Assembly (NCBI GenBank): GCA_017513195.1
Contig: JAFXGM010000041.1
Span: 121,466-185,465 of the forward strand
DNA length: 64,000 nucleotides
Direction of reading: 5' to 3'
From: Clostridia bacterium
Lineage (GTDB): Bacteria; Bacillota; Clostridia; Oscillospirales; Acutalibacteraceae
The notes under the pieces: generated by a model
What the model saw: the letters and a program-made list of their open reading frames with translations, nothing else
The model's database searches: none
Told to the model about the DNA's origin: nothing
Part shown: positions 15,243 through 23,441 of the stretch, piece after piece
Layout: each line of letters opens with the position of its first letter
Position numbering within the stretch: the stretch's first letter is position 1
Program-made: the position numbers and the translations under genes

Positions 15243-17405
15243 ATGAACATTACACAAAAATTATCAAGTGAATTGAATTTAAAAACATGGCAGGTAGAAG
15301 CCGCTGTAAAATTACTGGATGAAGGTAACACAGTGCCATTTATTGCACGTTATCGTAAAGAGGTTACCGGCAGTCTTGATGACCAAGTTTTACGCGCACT
15401 GTCCGACCGTCTTGGTTATTTGCGCAATATGCAGGAAACAGCAGAAAAAATTAAAGCCGCTATAGAAGAACAGGGCGCTTTAACAGAAGAGCTTTCTGCC
15501 GCTATTGACGCGGCGCAAACGCTTACCGAGCTTGACGACCTATATCGTCCTTATAAGAAAAAGCGTAAGACTCGCGCTTCGGTTGCGAAAGAAAAGGGAC
15601 TTTCTCCTCTTGCTGATTTAATATATGCTCAAGCACCGGACAGCGCCGAGCCTATTGTTTTGGCTGCTGATTTTGTTAATGAAGAATTAGGCGTAGAAAC
15701 TGCAGAAGACGCTTTACAAGGTGCTATGGACATCATTGCAGAAATTATAAGCGATGACGCCGATATACGCAAACGTATGCGCTTCGTTTGTATGGCACAC
15801 GGTAAGCTCGTAGTACGCGCTGCAGGTGAAGAGCTTGACGTTTACGAAATGTACAAGGAATTTGAAGAGCCGCTTTCAAAAATTGCAAATCACCGCGTGC
15901 TTGCTATCAACCGCGGTGAAAAGGAAGAATTTTTAAAGGTTTCTGTGGATTTTGACCGCGATAAAGCAATGTTCATAATCTCTCGCGACCATATAAAAGA
16001 GGGTTCACCTTGTACCGAGGTTGTAAAGGCGGCCGCCGAAGATGCGTACACACGTCTTATATTCCCCTCTATCGAACGCGAAGTGAGAAATGCACTTACC
16101 GATAAGGCAAGTGCTGACGCAATAAAAGTATTTTCACAAAACCTACAGCAATTACTTATGCAGCCACCTGTAAAAGATACTGTAACTATAGGTCTTGACC
16201 CCGGCTATCGTACAGGCTGTAAGGTTGCTGTTGTTGACGGTACCGGCAAGGTGCTTGACACCGGCGTTATCTACCCTGTGCCCCCTCACAACAAAATCGA
16301 AGAAGCCAAAAAGATAATTAAAAACCTTGTTAAAAAGCACAATGTCCGCACCTTTGCAATAGGCAACGGTACTGCAAGCCACGAAACCGAATGCTTTGCG
16401 GCAGAGGTTATAAAAGAAATAAACGACGGACTCAACTATATGGTAGTAAGCGAAGCGGGAGCGAGTGTATATTCGGCGTCCCCGCTTGCCGCCGAGGAAT
16501 TCCCACAGTTTGACGTAGCACTTAGAAGTGCTGTGTCTATTGCTCGCCGTATGCAAGATCCGTTAGCAGAACTTGTAAAAATAGAACCAAAGGCTATTGG
16601 CGTAGGTCAGTACCAGCACGATATGCCCGAGCGCGAGCTTGCAACAAGCCTTGACGGTGTTGTAGAATATTGCGTAAACTCGGTTGGTGTTGACCTTAAC
16701 ACGGCATCTGTTCAACTACTTTCGCGTGTGTCGGGTATTAACAGCGCAATAGCAAAAAACATAGTAGCTTATCGCGAGGAAAACGGTGTATTTACCGACC
16801 GCGCACAGCTTAAAAAGGTATCAAAACTTGGTCCTAAAGCATATGAACAATGCGCCGGCTTCTTGCGTATTATTGGCGGTAAAAAGCCACTTGATAATAC
16901 GAGCGTTCACCCCGAAAGCTATGATGCCGCAACCCGCCTTTTAAAGCTTTGCGGTTTTAGCGAAAAGGATGTTGCCGAGCGTAAAATCAGCGACATTACC
17001 GAGCAACTTGAAGCACGTGGTGCAGATTCTGTTGCCGAAGAACTTGGTATTGGTGTACCAACACTCATAGATATTGCAAAAGAGCTGGAAAAGCCCGGTC
17101 GCGACCCACGTGACGAGCTACCAAAACCAATGCTACGCCAAGATATTATGAGTATGGAAGATTTAAAACCCGGTATGGAGCTTACAGGTACTGTGCGCAA
17201 CGTAATAGACTTTGGTGCGTTTGTAGATATTGGTGTTCACCAAGACGGACTTGTTCATATATCTCAAATAACCAATCGCTTTATAAAGCATCCATCAGAG
17301 GTGCTTAAGGTTGGCGATATTGTAACAGTTTGGGTGCTTTCAGTAGAACCTAGCAAAAAGCGAATTTCTCTTACAATGAGAAAGGACAAGCTAAACAATG
17401 ACTAA
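15243..17405 (+). CDS. tex: Tex-family S1 RNA-binding protein
   Basis: This 720-residue protein has the full Tex architecture: an N-terminal helical region with the YRPYKKKRKTRA motif, a YqgF-like RNase H fold (GLDPGYRTGCKVAVVD near 320), tandem helix-hairpin-helix motifs (DLNTASVQLLSRVSGIN) and a C-terminal S1 domain (about 635-710). Tex proteins bind nucleic acid and influence transcription and stress tolerance. Start ATG at 15243 follows TGGAG. The end overlaps the EamA transporter start by 8 bp. Confidence 0.95.
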   Translation: MNITQKLSSELNLKTWQVEAAVKLLDEGNTVPFIARYRKEVTGSLDDQVLRALSDRLGYLRNMQETAEKIKAAIEEQGALTEELSAAIDAAQTLTELDDLYRPYKKKRKTRASVAKEKGLSPLADLIYAQAPDSAEPIVLAADFVNEELGVETAEDALQGAMDIIAEIISDDADIRKRMRFVCMAHGKLVVRAAGEELDVYEMYKEFEEPLSKIANHRVLAINRGEKEEFLKVSVDFDRDKAMFIISRDHIKEGSPCTEVVKAAAEDAYTRLIFPSIEREVRNALTDKASADAIKVFSQNLQQLLMQPPVKDTVTIGLDPGYRTGCKVAVVDGTGKVLDTGVIYPVPPHNKIEEAKKIIKNLVKKHNVRTFAIGNGTASHETECFAAEVIKEINDGLNYMVVSEAGASVYSASPLAAEEFPQFDVALRSAVSIARRMQDPLAELVKIEPKAIGVGQYQHDMPERELATSLDGVVEYCVNSVGVDLNTASVQLLSRVSGINSAIAKNIVAYREENGVFTDRAQLKKVSKLGPKAYEQCAGFLRIIGGKKPLDNTSVHPESYDAATRLLKLCGFSEKDVAERKISDITEQLEARGADSVAEELGIGVPTLIDIAKELEKPGRDPRDELPKPMLRQDIMSMEDLKPGMELTGTVRNVIDFGAFVDIGVHQDGLVHISQITNRFIKHPSEVLKVGDIVTVWVLSVEPSKKRISLTMRKDKLNND

Positions 17406-18333
17406 AAAAAGCAACTTAAAAGGTAGTCTTATACTCTGTCTTGCGGCACTACTTTGGGGACTTGCCTTTGTGGTGCAAAACCGTGCGGCAGGCAAAATTC
17501 CTCCATTTACCTTTAACTGTCTTCGTTCAATTATAGGGGCACTGTTTTTGTTTGGATTTATGGCTATAATGTCCATAAAAAACAAAGACTATGTAATTGT
17601 TCCTAAAACAATGAATAAAAAGCTTTTGCTTGTGGGTGGTGCCTTGTGCGGATTAGCACTTGCCGTTTCTACCAACTTTCAACAGTTTGGCATTGCCGCC
17701 TACCCTGAAGGCGCGCCGGTTGAAGCGCGGTCGGGATTTATAACTGCGCTATATGTAATCGTTGTTCCGATTTTATCGGTATTTATAAGAAAAAAGGTGC
17801 CGATTATGGTTTGGATTTCGGCACTTGTAGCAATCGCAGGTTTTTATATGCTATGCCTTTATGAGGGCACGGGTAAATTTTATCTTGCTGATATACTAGT
17901 GCTTGCTTGCACATTCACCTTTTCATTGCATATTATTATAATTGATAAATACTGCGACATCGTCGGTGGCGTGCGGCTTTCAGCGTTTCAGTTTGTTTTT
18001 GCCGCAATTATTTCAGGCATAATGGCACTTGTGTTTGAACTTGATTTAATAAACATTCAAAAGATTGCTTCAGTAATACCCGAAATTTTATATATGGGCA
18101 TTGTATCAAGCGGTATTGCATATACATTGCAGATAGTCGGTCAAAAATATGCCGAGCCTGCAATTGCATCGCTTTCAATGAGTTTAGAGAGCGTATTCGC
18201 GGCCCTTGGCGGATGGGTAATTACCGGCAGTGCACTAAAGGGAAACGAAATTATCGGTTGCCTTTTGGTTTTCGCAGCAATAGTGCTTGCTCAAATTCCG
18301 GAATTTTTCAAAAATAAAAAATCACAGCTTTAA
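17398..18333 (+). CDS. EamA-family (DMT) transporter
   Basis: This 311-residue membrane protein has about ten helices in two EamA repeats. The first opens with ILCLAALLWGLAFVVQNRA, and the second ends with SLSMSLESVFAALGGW, a typical EamA motif. Family members move metabolites such as amino acids or nucleotides; the substrate is not readable here. It is translationally coupled to tex by an 8-bp overlap, and its stop lies within the terminator hairpin shared with spoIIID. Confidence 0.88.
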   Translation: MTKKSNLKGSLILCLAALLWGLAFVVQNRAAGKIPPFTFNCLRSIIGALFLFGFMAIMSIKNKDYVIVPKTMNKKLLLVGGALCGLALAVSTNFQQFGIAAYPEGAPVEARSGFITALYVIVVPILSVFIRKKVPIMVWISALVAIAGFYMLCLYEGTGKFYLADILVLACTFTFSLHIIIIDKYCDIVGGVRLSAFQFVFAAIISGIMALVFELDLINIQKIASVIPEILYMGIVSSGIAYTLQIVGQKYAEPAIASLSMSLESVFAALGGWVITGSALKGNEIIGCLLVFAAIVLAQIPEFFKNKKSQL

Positions 18334-18348
18334 TGGCTGTGATTTTTT
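18316..18348. terminator. Bidirectional terminator between eamA and spoIIID
   Basis: AAAAATCACAGC pairs with GCTGTGATTTTT around TTTAATG. The A- and T-runs on both sides suit termination in both directions between convergent genes; both stop codons overlap the hairpin. Confidence 0.85.
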
Positions 18349-18595
18349 ATTCGCCCTTATATTTTTTTCGTGTGGCAAGACCCCCGCGAATATGACGTTC
18401 GCTCTTGTTTTTTTGAAGCACAGTATCCACCTTATAATAAAGCTCACGGTTTATGTTAAAAAGTCGTTCGGTAACATCTTTATGTACGGTTGATTTACTT
18501 ATTCTAAAAACCTTTGCAGTAGCACGTACCGTAGCGCCGGTATCTATAATATATTCGGCTAAAACCTCTGCCCTATCACGCGAAAAACCTCTCAT
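18347..18595 (-). CDS. spoIIID: Sporulation transcription factor SpoIIID
   Basis: This 82-residue DNA-binding protein matches SpoIIID across its length: DTGATVRATAKVFRISKSTVHKDVTERL (helix-turn-helix, about 18-45; quoted here in two parts, with the recognition helix ISKSTVHKDV) and the C-terminal SERHIRGGLATRKKYK. SpoIIID acts in the mother cell downstream of sigma-E and links sigma-E to sigma-K gene expression, so the organism is an endospore former or recently descended from one. The start ATG at 18595 follows GAGGTGG. A sigma-E-like promoter is possible at 18625-18654. Confidence 0.96.
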   Translation of the reverse strand: MRGFSRDRAEVLAEYIIDTGATVRATAKVFRISKSTVHKDVTERLFNINRELYYKVDTVLQKNKSERHIRGGLATRKKYKGE

Positions 18596-18624
18596 ACAAC
18601 TACCACCTCAAAAGAACTTGGTTA

Positions 18625-18654
18625 ATTATATGAGAGATTTATATACTTTATGAT
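18625..18654 (-). promoter_or_regulatory. Possible sigma-E promoter of spoIIID
   Basis: On the minus strand ATCATAAA and CATATAAT are separated by 14 nt, resembling the mother-cell sigma-E consensus. It sits about 30 bp before the spoIIID start. Pattern match only. Confidence 0.4.
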
Positions 18655-18675
18655 ATTATATTAGGACATCGTAAA

Positions 18676-18713
18676 AGGACGTCGATTTAAAAATCGACGT
18701 CCTCTAAATTTTT
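18676..18713 (-). terminator. Terminator of the two-component operon
   Basis: AGGACGTCGATTT and AAATCGACGTCCT form a perfect 13-bp arm pair with a 2-nt centre, immediately after the histidine kinase stop on the minus strand. Confidence 0.75.
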
Positions 18714-19765
18714 CATTGATTTTTTTCATACAATATAACGGTAAATCGGCAACCGCCGCCATCTAGGTTTTCGGCGATAATATCGCCACCTTCTATTGCT
18801 AAAATGCGTTTTACGAGCGACAATCCCAAACCGTTACCCTCTGATTTATGCGAAGTGTCCGCTTGATAAAATTTATCAAACAAATGCTTTTGGGCTTCGT
18901 CCGACAAGCCTTCACCACAGTCGGTAACACTAAAGACAAATTTATCCACTTGGTTTTCAAGCTTTATATATACTGTGCTGTCTACGGGCGAAAACTTTAT
19001 TGCATTACCGATAAGATTGCTCCATACGTGGCGCATCATCGTTTCATTTCCGTTATATTTAACACTGTCAAGCTCAACATCAAACTCTATGTTTTTTAAA
19101 ACCCACGCAGATTCCAGCGCAACTATTGCCTCTCTTATTTGCTCATCTAATGAAAAAAGCTCTTTTTTACTTTGTATTGACTGATTTTCGATTTTTGAAA
19201 GAAGTAATATATTGCTTACAAGCGAAGACAAACGACCTGTATTAAATAATATTTTTTCAACGTACTGCTGTTGGTCACTATCTAAATTTTCACATCCTTG
19301 AAGCAAGGTCGAATACCCTTCGATAGCGTTAATGGGAGTTTTAATTTCGTGCGATACATTAGATATAAAATCTGTTTGTAGAATTTCTGTAGCGGCTAGC
19401 TCCTGCGTCATAAGATTAAAGCCTGAATATAATTCTTTTATATCGTGTGAAGATGATTCGTTGACGTCAAGTTGTATAGAAAAATCTCCGTTTGCAACCT
19501 TGTCCATCGCTTTTCTCAGTTTTTTTATTGGATTGAAAAAAGCTCTTGATATAATTGTTGTCAACACACCACCGACAACCGTGCTTACAATAACAATCTC
19601 TAACCAAATTGGAATGCTCCAATTTTCATTTAGCGTATTTGCTATCTTATCAATCAAAAAAGCAAAGGCTATACAAAACAATAGTTCTAAATGAATCAAT
19701 ATCACCATGCGAACTCTGAGTGATAAAAACCTTTTTTTAGAACTGCGCTTTTGAAAAAATTTCAT
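18713..19765 (-). CDS. Sensor histidine kinase
   Basis: This 350-residue membrane kinase has two helices (about 20-42 and 52-72) with a very short extracytoplasmic loop, a HAMP domain (73-125), the H-box FISNVSHEIKTPINAIEGY with phospho-acceptor His139, and an ATPase domain with N, G1 and G2 boxes (NLIGNAIKFSP, DCGEGLS, GNGLGLSLVKR). The tiny sensory loop suggests sensing within the membrane or via a partner. It overlaps the response regulator gene by 4 bp. Stimulus unknown. Confidence 0.93.
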   Translation of the reverse strand: MKFFQKRSSKKRFLSLRVRMVILIHLELLFCIAFAFLIDKIANTLNENWSIPIWLEIVIVSTVVGGVLTTIISRAFFNPIKKLRKAMDKVANGDFSIQLDVNESSSHDIKELYSGFNLMTQELAATEILQTDFISNVSHEIKTPINAIEGYSTLLQGCENLDSDQQQYVEKILFNTGRLSSLVSNILLLSKIENQSIQSKKELFSLDEQIREAIVALESAWVLKNIEFDVELDSVKYNGNETMMRHVWSNLIGNAIKFSPVDSTVYIKLENQVDKFVFSVTDCGEGLSDEAQKHLFDKFYQADTSHKSEGNGLGLSLVKRILAIEGGDIIAENLDGGGCRFTVILYEKNQ

Positions 19766-20433
19766 GATTTTACCACCTTGTATCCAACACCGCGCATGGT
19801 AACTATTTTGAAATCTTTGTTATCTTTAAAACGATCTCTAAGTCTGCCAATATGTACGTCAACCGTATGAGTATCGCTGTCGGTATCGTAACCCCAAACA
19901 TCGTCCATTAGCTGCTGACGGGTAAAAATTCTACCCGGAAATGAGGCCATTTTGTATAAAAGCATAAATTCCTTTTGAGGAAGTGTCATAATGCCGTCTT
20001 CGCTTGTAACCGTAAAGGTATCACACTCGAGCACCGTGCCGCCTATAGTCTGCTTGCGCTCGTTAATCATCTGTGCGCGTCGCAACAAAGCCCCTACACG
20101 AAGCACCATTTCATTCACGTTTATTGGCTTGACCATATAATCATCAGTTCCCGAAATAAAGCCTTTGCGCATATCATCAAAAGCATCTTTGGCGGTAATC
20201 ATTAAAACGGGAGTGGTATTACCCGCCTCGCGAAGCAGTCGCACAAACTCATAACCGTCAATTACCGGCATCATAATGTCAGAAATAATTAGGTCAAAGT
20301 ATTCTGAATCGGTTGCCTTAAGCGCCTCTTTGCCATCACCGACCTCTTTTACCGTATAGCCGTTTTTAATAAGAACGTGGGCAAATAAATGGCGTAGCTC
20401 TTTATCGTCTTCCACAATTAAAATTTTAAGCAT
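19762..20433 (-). CDS. OmpR-family response regulator
   Basis: This 223-residue regulator has a receiver domain (acidic pocket ED at 8-9, phospho-acceptor Asp52 in LIISDIMMP, Lys near 102) and a C-terminal winged helix (QKEFMLLYKMASFPG, VWGYDTDSDTHTVDVHIGRLRDRF). The start is the ATG at 20433 after AAGGGGA; the in-frame ATG at 20478 extends into the promoter region and lacks a ribosome-binding site. The 40-bp palindrome upstream may be a target. Confidence 0.94.
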   Translation of the reverse strand: MLKILIVEDDKELRHLFAHVLIKNGYTVKEVGDGKEALKATDSEYFDLIISDIMMPVIDGYEFVRLLREAGNTTPVLMITAKDAFDDMRKGFISGTDDYMVKPINVNEMVLRVGALLRRAQMINERKQTIGGTVLECDTFTVTSEDGIMTLPQKEFMLLYKMASFPGRIFTRQQLMDDVWGYDTDSDTHTVDVHIGRLRDRFKDNKDFKIVTMRGVGYKVVKS

Positions 20434-20468
20434 TGTCTTAATCCCCTTACGATAAGGTTTGTATTTAC

Positions 20469-20497
20469 ATTTTAACATCTTAATGCAGTATTTTCAA
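20469..20497 (-). promoter_or_regulatory. Promoter of the two-component operon
   Basis: TTGAAA, a 17-nt spacer and TAAAAT on the minus strand, about 36 bp before the response regulator start. The large palindrome begins 6 bp upstream of the -35 box. Confidence 0.6.
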
Positions 20498-20502
20498 CTC
20501 AC

Positions 20503-20542
20503 CTTCAAATAAAGTTCAACAAATGTTGAACTTTATTTGAAG
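20503..20542. repeat. 40-bp perfect palindrome between divergent genes
   Basis: CTTCAAATAAAGTTCAACA is followed after AA by its exact complement (19-bp arms). It lies between the divergent response regulator and acyltransferase genes, where a terminator would not be expected. It may be an operator or an RNA hairpin in the plus-strand leader. Confidence 0.85.
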
Positions 20543-20604
20543 AAAAGTTTATTTTTGTTATGTATCATATATTAAATAACTTACGATAGAAGGAAAGATA
20601 TACC

Positions 20605-21357
20605 TTGAACAAAAAGAAATCCCGGCTTTTTAGGTTTATTAAATACATAGTGCGTTTGGTTTATCAAAAAACCGAAATAATAGGACTTGAAAATTTACCG
20701 GATGAACCTTGCGTAATTGTGGGCAATCATTCACAAATACACGGTCCCATTGCTTGCGAACTGTATTTGCCCGAAAACTATTATACCTGGTGCGCTTCAC
20801 AAATGATGAAGTTAAAAGAAGTTCCGGCATACACGTACAAAGATTTTTGGTCCGGAAAGCCAAAACCTCTAAGACCACTGTTTAAATTAATATCATATAT
20901 AATTGCACCGTTATGTGTGTTGCTTTTTAATAACGCACGAACAATAGCGGTTTACAAAGACAATAGGGTTTTAAAAACCTTTAAAGAATCTATTACCAAA
21001 TTAGAAAACAAAAATAATATTGTAATTTTCCCAGAATATGATAAAATATACAATAATATCATATATGATTTTCAAGAAGGTTTTGTCGATTTAGCCAAGC
21101 TGTATTATAAACGCACAGGCAAGGAGCTGTCGTTTGTACCACTTTATTTGGCGCCAAAGCTTAAAAGAATGCATTTAGGCAAACCAATAAAATTTTCTGC
21201 TGACAAACCTATTGAAGAAGAACGTCGCCGTATATGCGATTATCTAATGAGCGAAATCACCGATATTGCACGCTCTTTACCGGAGCACACTGTCATTCCT
21301 TATCGCAATATTCCCAAAAAGCAATATCCAAAAAATACCAGCAAGGATGCGAAATAA
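20605..21357 (+). CDS. PlsC-like acyltransferase family protein
   Basis: This 250-residue protein resembles 1-acyl-glycerol-3-phosphate acyltransferases: IVGNHSQIHGPI near residue 45 (the block-I position), an internal hydrophobic segment (LISYIIAPLCVLLF) and VIFPEYDKIY followed by FVPLYLAPKLKRM. The usual HX4D is replaced: the Asp position after NHSQIH is not acidic, so catalysis may differ. The start is TTG at 20605 with AAGGA 11 bases upstream. It is coupled (TAATG) to the PAP2-like gene, suggesting a shared lipid pathway. Substrate unknown. Confidence 0.65.
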   Translation: MNKKKSRLFRFIKYIVRLVYQKTEIIGLENLPDEPCVIVGNHSQIHGPIACELYLPENYYTWCASQMMKLKEVPAYTYKDFWSGKPKPLRPLFKLISYIIAPLCVLLFNNARTIAVYKDNRVLKTFKESITKLENKNNIVIFPEYDKIYNNIIYDFQEGFVDLAKLYYKRTGKELSFVPLYLAPKLKRMHLGKPIKFSADKPIEEERRRICDYLMSEITDIARSLPEHTVIPYRNIPKKQYPKNTSKDAK

Positions 21358-22019
21358 TGAAAACTCCCGTTGTCGATTATCGAGAATTTCGTTTTTCAAA
21401 GCTTAATAGTCCACAGTTTTCTCATCTTAAGCTTCTTCTCGGTTGGGTTGGGTATTTTATAATGTATTTTCTTACCGAAAATCTTATTCCGGTAGAAAAT
21501 TGCCACGTAATTCATTGTGCACTTGATGATATTATCCCTTTTTGTGAGTGGTTTTTGTTACCATACGTGTTTTGGTATGCACTAATTGTTATATCACTTC
21601 TATATTTTGCACTTTATGATATAGATAGTTTCAAGAAGCTGCAAACCTTTATTATCATAACGCAAATTTGTGCAATGATTGTATATATTGTTTATCCAAA
21701 CTGTCAAAATCTGCGACCAAACGAGTTTCCGCGAGATAATTTTTTGACCGATTGTATCGGATTTTTATATTCGTTTGATACTAATACCGGGGTTTGCCCG
21801 TCATTACACTGTGCTTATTCCATTGGTATTGCTTCGGTTTGGTTAAAAGCTAAGGATGTATCAAAACTTTGGAAGGCAGCTATTGTTATTATTGCCATCC
21901 TAATCTGCATTTCTACAATGTTTATAAAGCAGCATTCCGCGCTGGATTTCTTTGCGGCATTGCCGGTTTGTCTGCTTGCAGAAATATTGGTTTTTAAAGT
22001 TTTTTATAAAAAAGCATAA
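21357..22019 (+). CDS. PAP2-like membrane phosphatase/phosphotransferase
   Basis: This 220-residue protein starts at the ATG overlapping the previous stop; a longer in-frame reading from 21234 lies inside the upstream gene. About six helices are visible. The signature pair is CPSLHCAYSIG and KQHSALDFFAALP, the PSxH and HxxxD motifs of PAP2 and AUR1-like inositol-phosphotransferases, with catalytic His residues in both. Such enzymes remove phosphate from, or transfer head groups to, membrane lipids on the outer face. Context with acyltransferase- and GNAT-like genes supports a lipid role. Confidence 0.75.
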   Translation: MKTPVVDYREFRFSKLNSPQFSHLKLLLGWVGYFIMYFLTENLIPVENCHVIHCALDDIIPFCEWFLLPYVFWYALIVISLLYFALYDIDSFKKLQTFIIITQICAMIVYIVYPNCQNLRPNEFPRDNFLTDCIGFLYSFDTNTGVCPSLHCAYSIGIASVWLKAKDVSKLWKAAIVIIAILICISTMFIKQHSALDFFAALPVCLLAEILVFKVFYKKA

Positions 22020-22039
22020 GTTTTAAGGGGACAAAATTT

Positions 22040-23164
22040 ATGAATATAATCATCAAGGAAGTTTCTACAAAAAAAGATTTAAAAAAGTGGATTGAATTTC
22101 CCAATACTCTTTATGAAGGTAATGAATATTATGTTCCGTTCTTGGCGAATGACGAGGCGGAAACCTTCTCGCCGGACAAAAATCCTGCGTATGCCTTTTG
22201 CGAAACAAGGCTTTTTTTAGCATATAAAGATAATAAAATTGTAGGCCGAATCGCCGGTCTTATAAATCACGCTTATAATAAAAAATGGAATAAAAATGCG
22301 ATTAGATATACGCGTTTTGATTTTATTGACGATTATGACGTTTCAAAAGCTTTATTTGAAACGGTGGTAGCCTGGGGCAGAGAACGTGGTTATACCGAAA
22401 TTATGGGGCCTATTGGCTTTACCGATATGGATCATGAGGGAATGCTGGTTGAAGGCTTTGAAGAATTTAATATGTCCATTACCTTCTACAACCATCCTTA
22501 TTATTTGGAACACATGAAGCATTTGGGACTTCAAAAAGATATTGACTGGATTGAATACCGTATCAACGTTCCGGAAACTTTTGACCCGCGATTTGAGCGA
22601 ATTTGCAATCATCTAATTAAAAAGCACGGCTATCAAGTGGTAACTTACGACAATCGTAAGGTTTTATATACCGATGCATTAGAAGCATTTAAGGTTATTG
22701 ATATTGCCTTTTCAAAGCTGTATGGCACAGTCCCGCTAACTCCTGAAATTATTAAACACACGCTTGACGGCTATATACCTTTGGTAAATCTTGATTATAT
22801 ATGCTCTATAAAAGATAAAGACGGTAAAATCATCGGCTTCGGCGTGCTTGTTCCCTCTATTGCAAAAGCACTTAAAAAATCTAATGGTAAAATGCTTCCT
22901 TTTGGCGTTTTTAGATTATTAAAAGCACTAAAGGGCAAAAATGATACCTTGGAAATGTTTTTTGTGGCTGTTCATCCCGATTATCAGGTGCAGGGACTCC
23001 CTGCTATACTAATAAACACCCTTACGCCAAAAATTATGGCAAACGGTGTAAAGTTTTGTGAAACAGGTCCAATGCTTGAAACAAACACCGCCGTTCACAG
23101 TATGTGGAGGCACTTTGAAAAGCGTCAACACCGTCGCCGCCGCTGTTACATAAAGAAAATATAA
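22040..23164 (+). CDS. GNAT-like protein of the YghO type
   Basis: This 374-residue protein has an N-terminal GNAT-like region (IEFPNTLYEGNEYYVPFL, GRIAGLINHAYN, ETVVAWGRERGYTEIMGPI) and a second half ending QHRRRRCYIKKI, resembling the YghO family. The acceptor is unknown. It follows AAGGGG, 20 bp after the PAP2-like gene, and completes a three-gene operon. A hairpin at 23172-23212 follows the stop. Confidence 0.65.
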   Translation: MNIIIKEVSTKKDLKKWIEFPNTLYEGNEYYVPFLANDEAETFSPDKNPAYAFCETRLFLAYKDNKIVGRIAGLINHAYNKKWNKNAIRYTRFDFIDDYDVSKALFETVVAWGRERGYTEIMGPIGFTDMDHEGMLVEGFEEFNMSITFYNHPYYLEHMKHLGLQKDIDWIEYRINVPETFDPRFERICNHLIKKHGYQVVTYDNRKVLYTDALEAFKVIDIAFSKLYGTVPLTPEIIKHTLDGYIPLVNLDYICSIKDKDGKIIGFGVLVPSIAKALKKSNGKMLPFGVFRLLKALKGKNDTLEMFFVAVHPDYQVQGLPAILINTLTPKIMANGVKFCETGPMLETNTAVHSMWRHFEKRQHRRRRCYIKKI

Positions 23165-23171
23165 TTATAAA

Positions 23172-23212
23172 ATAACGGCGAATGAGGTTTTTCTTGCCGC
23201 ATTCGCCGTTAT
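23172..23212 (+). terminator. Hairpin after the lipid-type operon
   Basis: ATAACGGCGAATG and CATTCGCCGTTAT form a perfect 13-bp stem with a 15-nt loop 8 bp after the stop. The downstream tract is A-rich with few Ts, so termination may be weak. Confidence 0.5.
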
Positions 23213-23241
23213 AAAAATTTGCAACAATGTAACAAAAGCAC

Positions 23242-23270
23242 TTGACATTTCCATTGTAATGTATTATAAT
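23242..23270 (+). promoter_or_regulatory. Consensus promoter upstream of the first TetR gene
   Basis: Exact TTGACA and TATAAT separated by 17 nt. It lies 172 bp before the start codon, leaving a long leader. Confidence 0.8.
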
Positions 23271-23276
23271 GCGATA

Positions 23277-23398
23277 CATCATTGTGTTAAAGCGTTGCGT
23301 TTTAGAGCAATAAAACGTCGTACTTGCGGGGTTATAGCCTCGCTATATTTACCCTCTCCCGTAGCAAATACTACAATACGAGGGAGGAAATTTTTTTA
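23277..23398 (+). ncRNA. Structured leader or small RNA ending in a terminator
   Basis: From the predicted start near 23277 the transcript would contain three hairpins: CGTTTTA/TAAAACG (23298-23317), GCGGGG/CCTCGC (23326-23343, one G-U) and a terminator-like stem (23353-23363 with 23377-23387, one mismatch and one G-U) followed by TTTTTTTATT. Segment 23370-23379 is exactly complementary to 23401-23410, so an alternative antiterminator-like pairing is possible. It could be an attenuator for the TetR gene or a stand-alone RNA of about 120 nt. Confidence 0.5.
23361..23376. promoter_or_regulatory. Candidate TetR operator A
   Basis: GTAGCAAATACTACAA shares the GTAGYRAAYACTWACA pattern with the sites at 23404 and 24106. 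It also forms the terminator loop in the RNA. Confidence 0.35.
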
Positions 23399-23403
23399 TT
23401 GTA

Positions 23404-23420
23404 TTGTAGTGAATACTACA
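23404..23420. promoter_or_regulatory. Candidate TetR operator B
   Basis: TTGTAGTGAATACTACAA carries 7-bp inverted arms (TTGTAGT/ACTACAA) around a 4-nt centre, 21 bp before the first TetR start. Confidence 0.5.
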
Positions 23421-23441
23421 AGTATTGTTTAGGAGTCAAAA

